Shown in pieces: positions 5,652 through 5,784 of a stretch of 5,784 bases of DNA. The translations under genes and the position numbers were made by a program. This DNA is from Candidatus Acetothermia bacterium (GTDB taxonomy: Bacteria > Bipolaricaulota > Bipolaricaulia > UBA7950 > UBA9294). The DNA is taken from positions 1 to 5,784 of the forward strand of contig QMQL01000062.1 in assembly GCA_003650505.1 (NCBI GenBank), written 5' to 3'. Numbering within the stretch: the first letter of the stretch is position 1; every line of letters begins with the position of its first letter. The notes under the pieces were generated by a model. It had not been told where the DNA came from. It did not search any database and saw only the letters and a program-made list of their open reading frames with translations.

Positions 5652-5784
5652 CCGGTCCCTGCTGCCCCGTCGCCGAAGACGATCTCCCCGCTTTCGGGAT
5701 CCATCCGGACCACCGAGATAAGGGTGACGATAGGCACGCCGTATCGAGCGAGCGAGCGCCGCCCTTCTCCGAATTCCTTGGCGA
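5648..5784 (-). CDS. C-terminal fragment of a probable purine phosphoribosyltransferase (partial)
   Basis: The last 44 codons of a gene entering from beyond the right edge. The visible sequence has EFGEGRRSL (3-11), then YGVPIVTLISVVRMD (14-28) and SGEIVF (31-36). This pattern of an 'F-x-x-GR-x-x-L' helix, a 'G-x-x-V-x-S/T-L' strand and a short 'GxIxF' hairpin recalls the C-terminal end of adenine/xanthine-type phosphoribosyltransferases (Apt/Xpt). The catalytic PRPP loop lies outside the window, so the assignment is tentative. The stop overlaps the guaA start as ATGA, and a purine-salvage role would fit that neighbour. Confidence 0.5.
   Translation of the reverse strand, partial: AKEFGEGRRSLARYGVPIVTLISVVRMDPESGEIVFGDGAAGTG

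Noticed and set aside
5748..5762. Short GAGC-type tetranucleotide repeat near the right edge
   Set aside because: It falls within the coding frame of the partial phosphoribosyltransferase as ordinary codons and spans only about three units.

Overview
The window is a bacterial nucleotide-biosynthesis locus with moderately high G+C. Almost everything lies on the minus strand. Read in the direction of transcription (right to left), it holds the 3' end of a probable purine phosphoribosyltransferase, guaA (GMP synthase), a non-coding or leader interval of about 425 bases, and then a tightly overlapped block pyrF-pyrK-pyrD-pyrE. The last four genes convert dihydroorotate to UMP: PyrD-PyrK oxidise dihydroorotate, PyrE adds PRPP-derived ribose phosphate, and PyrF decarboxylates OMP. 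The earlier pathway genes (carAB, pyrB, pyrC) are not here. At the left end, on the plus strand, is a small VOC/glyoxalase-fold protein convergent with pyrE. Before it is a probable divergent start of a further minus-strand gene that leaves the window.

The class 1B NAD-linked dihydroorotate dehydrogenase (PyrD with the PyrK electron-transfer subunit) and the long-form PyrF resemble those of Firmicutes and other anaerobic or thermophilic lineages. The phylum cannot be fixed from this sequence. No mobile elements, CRISPR arrays, tRNAs or rRNAs were seen.

Two features stand out. First, pyrD is intact from its family-typical N terminus, but the only plausible initiation codon is ACG. It sits behind a near-perfect Shine-Dalgarno sequence, and the reading frame is closed by a stop two codons upstream. 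Second, the guaA-pyrF interval holds a strong sigma70-type promoter (perfect -10, 17-base spacer) followed about 50 bases later by a hairpin plus nine U residues. This is the layout of a transcription attenuator for the pyr block. An open frame of 104 codons starts just after the promoter, runs through the terminator and ends in an ATGA overlap with the pyrF start, so it may be a translated leader.

The pyr genes overlap by 13, 8 and 11 bases, with each ribosome-binding site buried in the preceding gene. This suggests a translationally coupled polycistronic unit.
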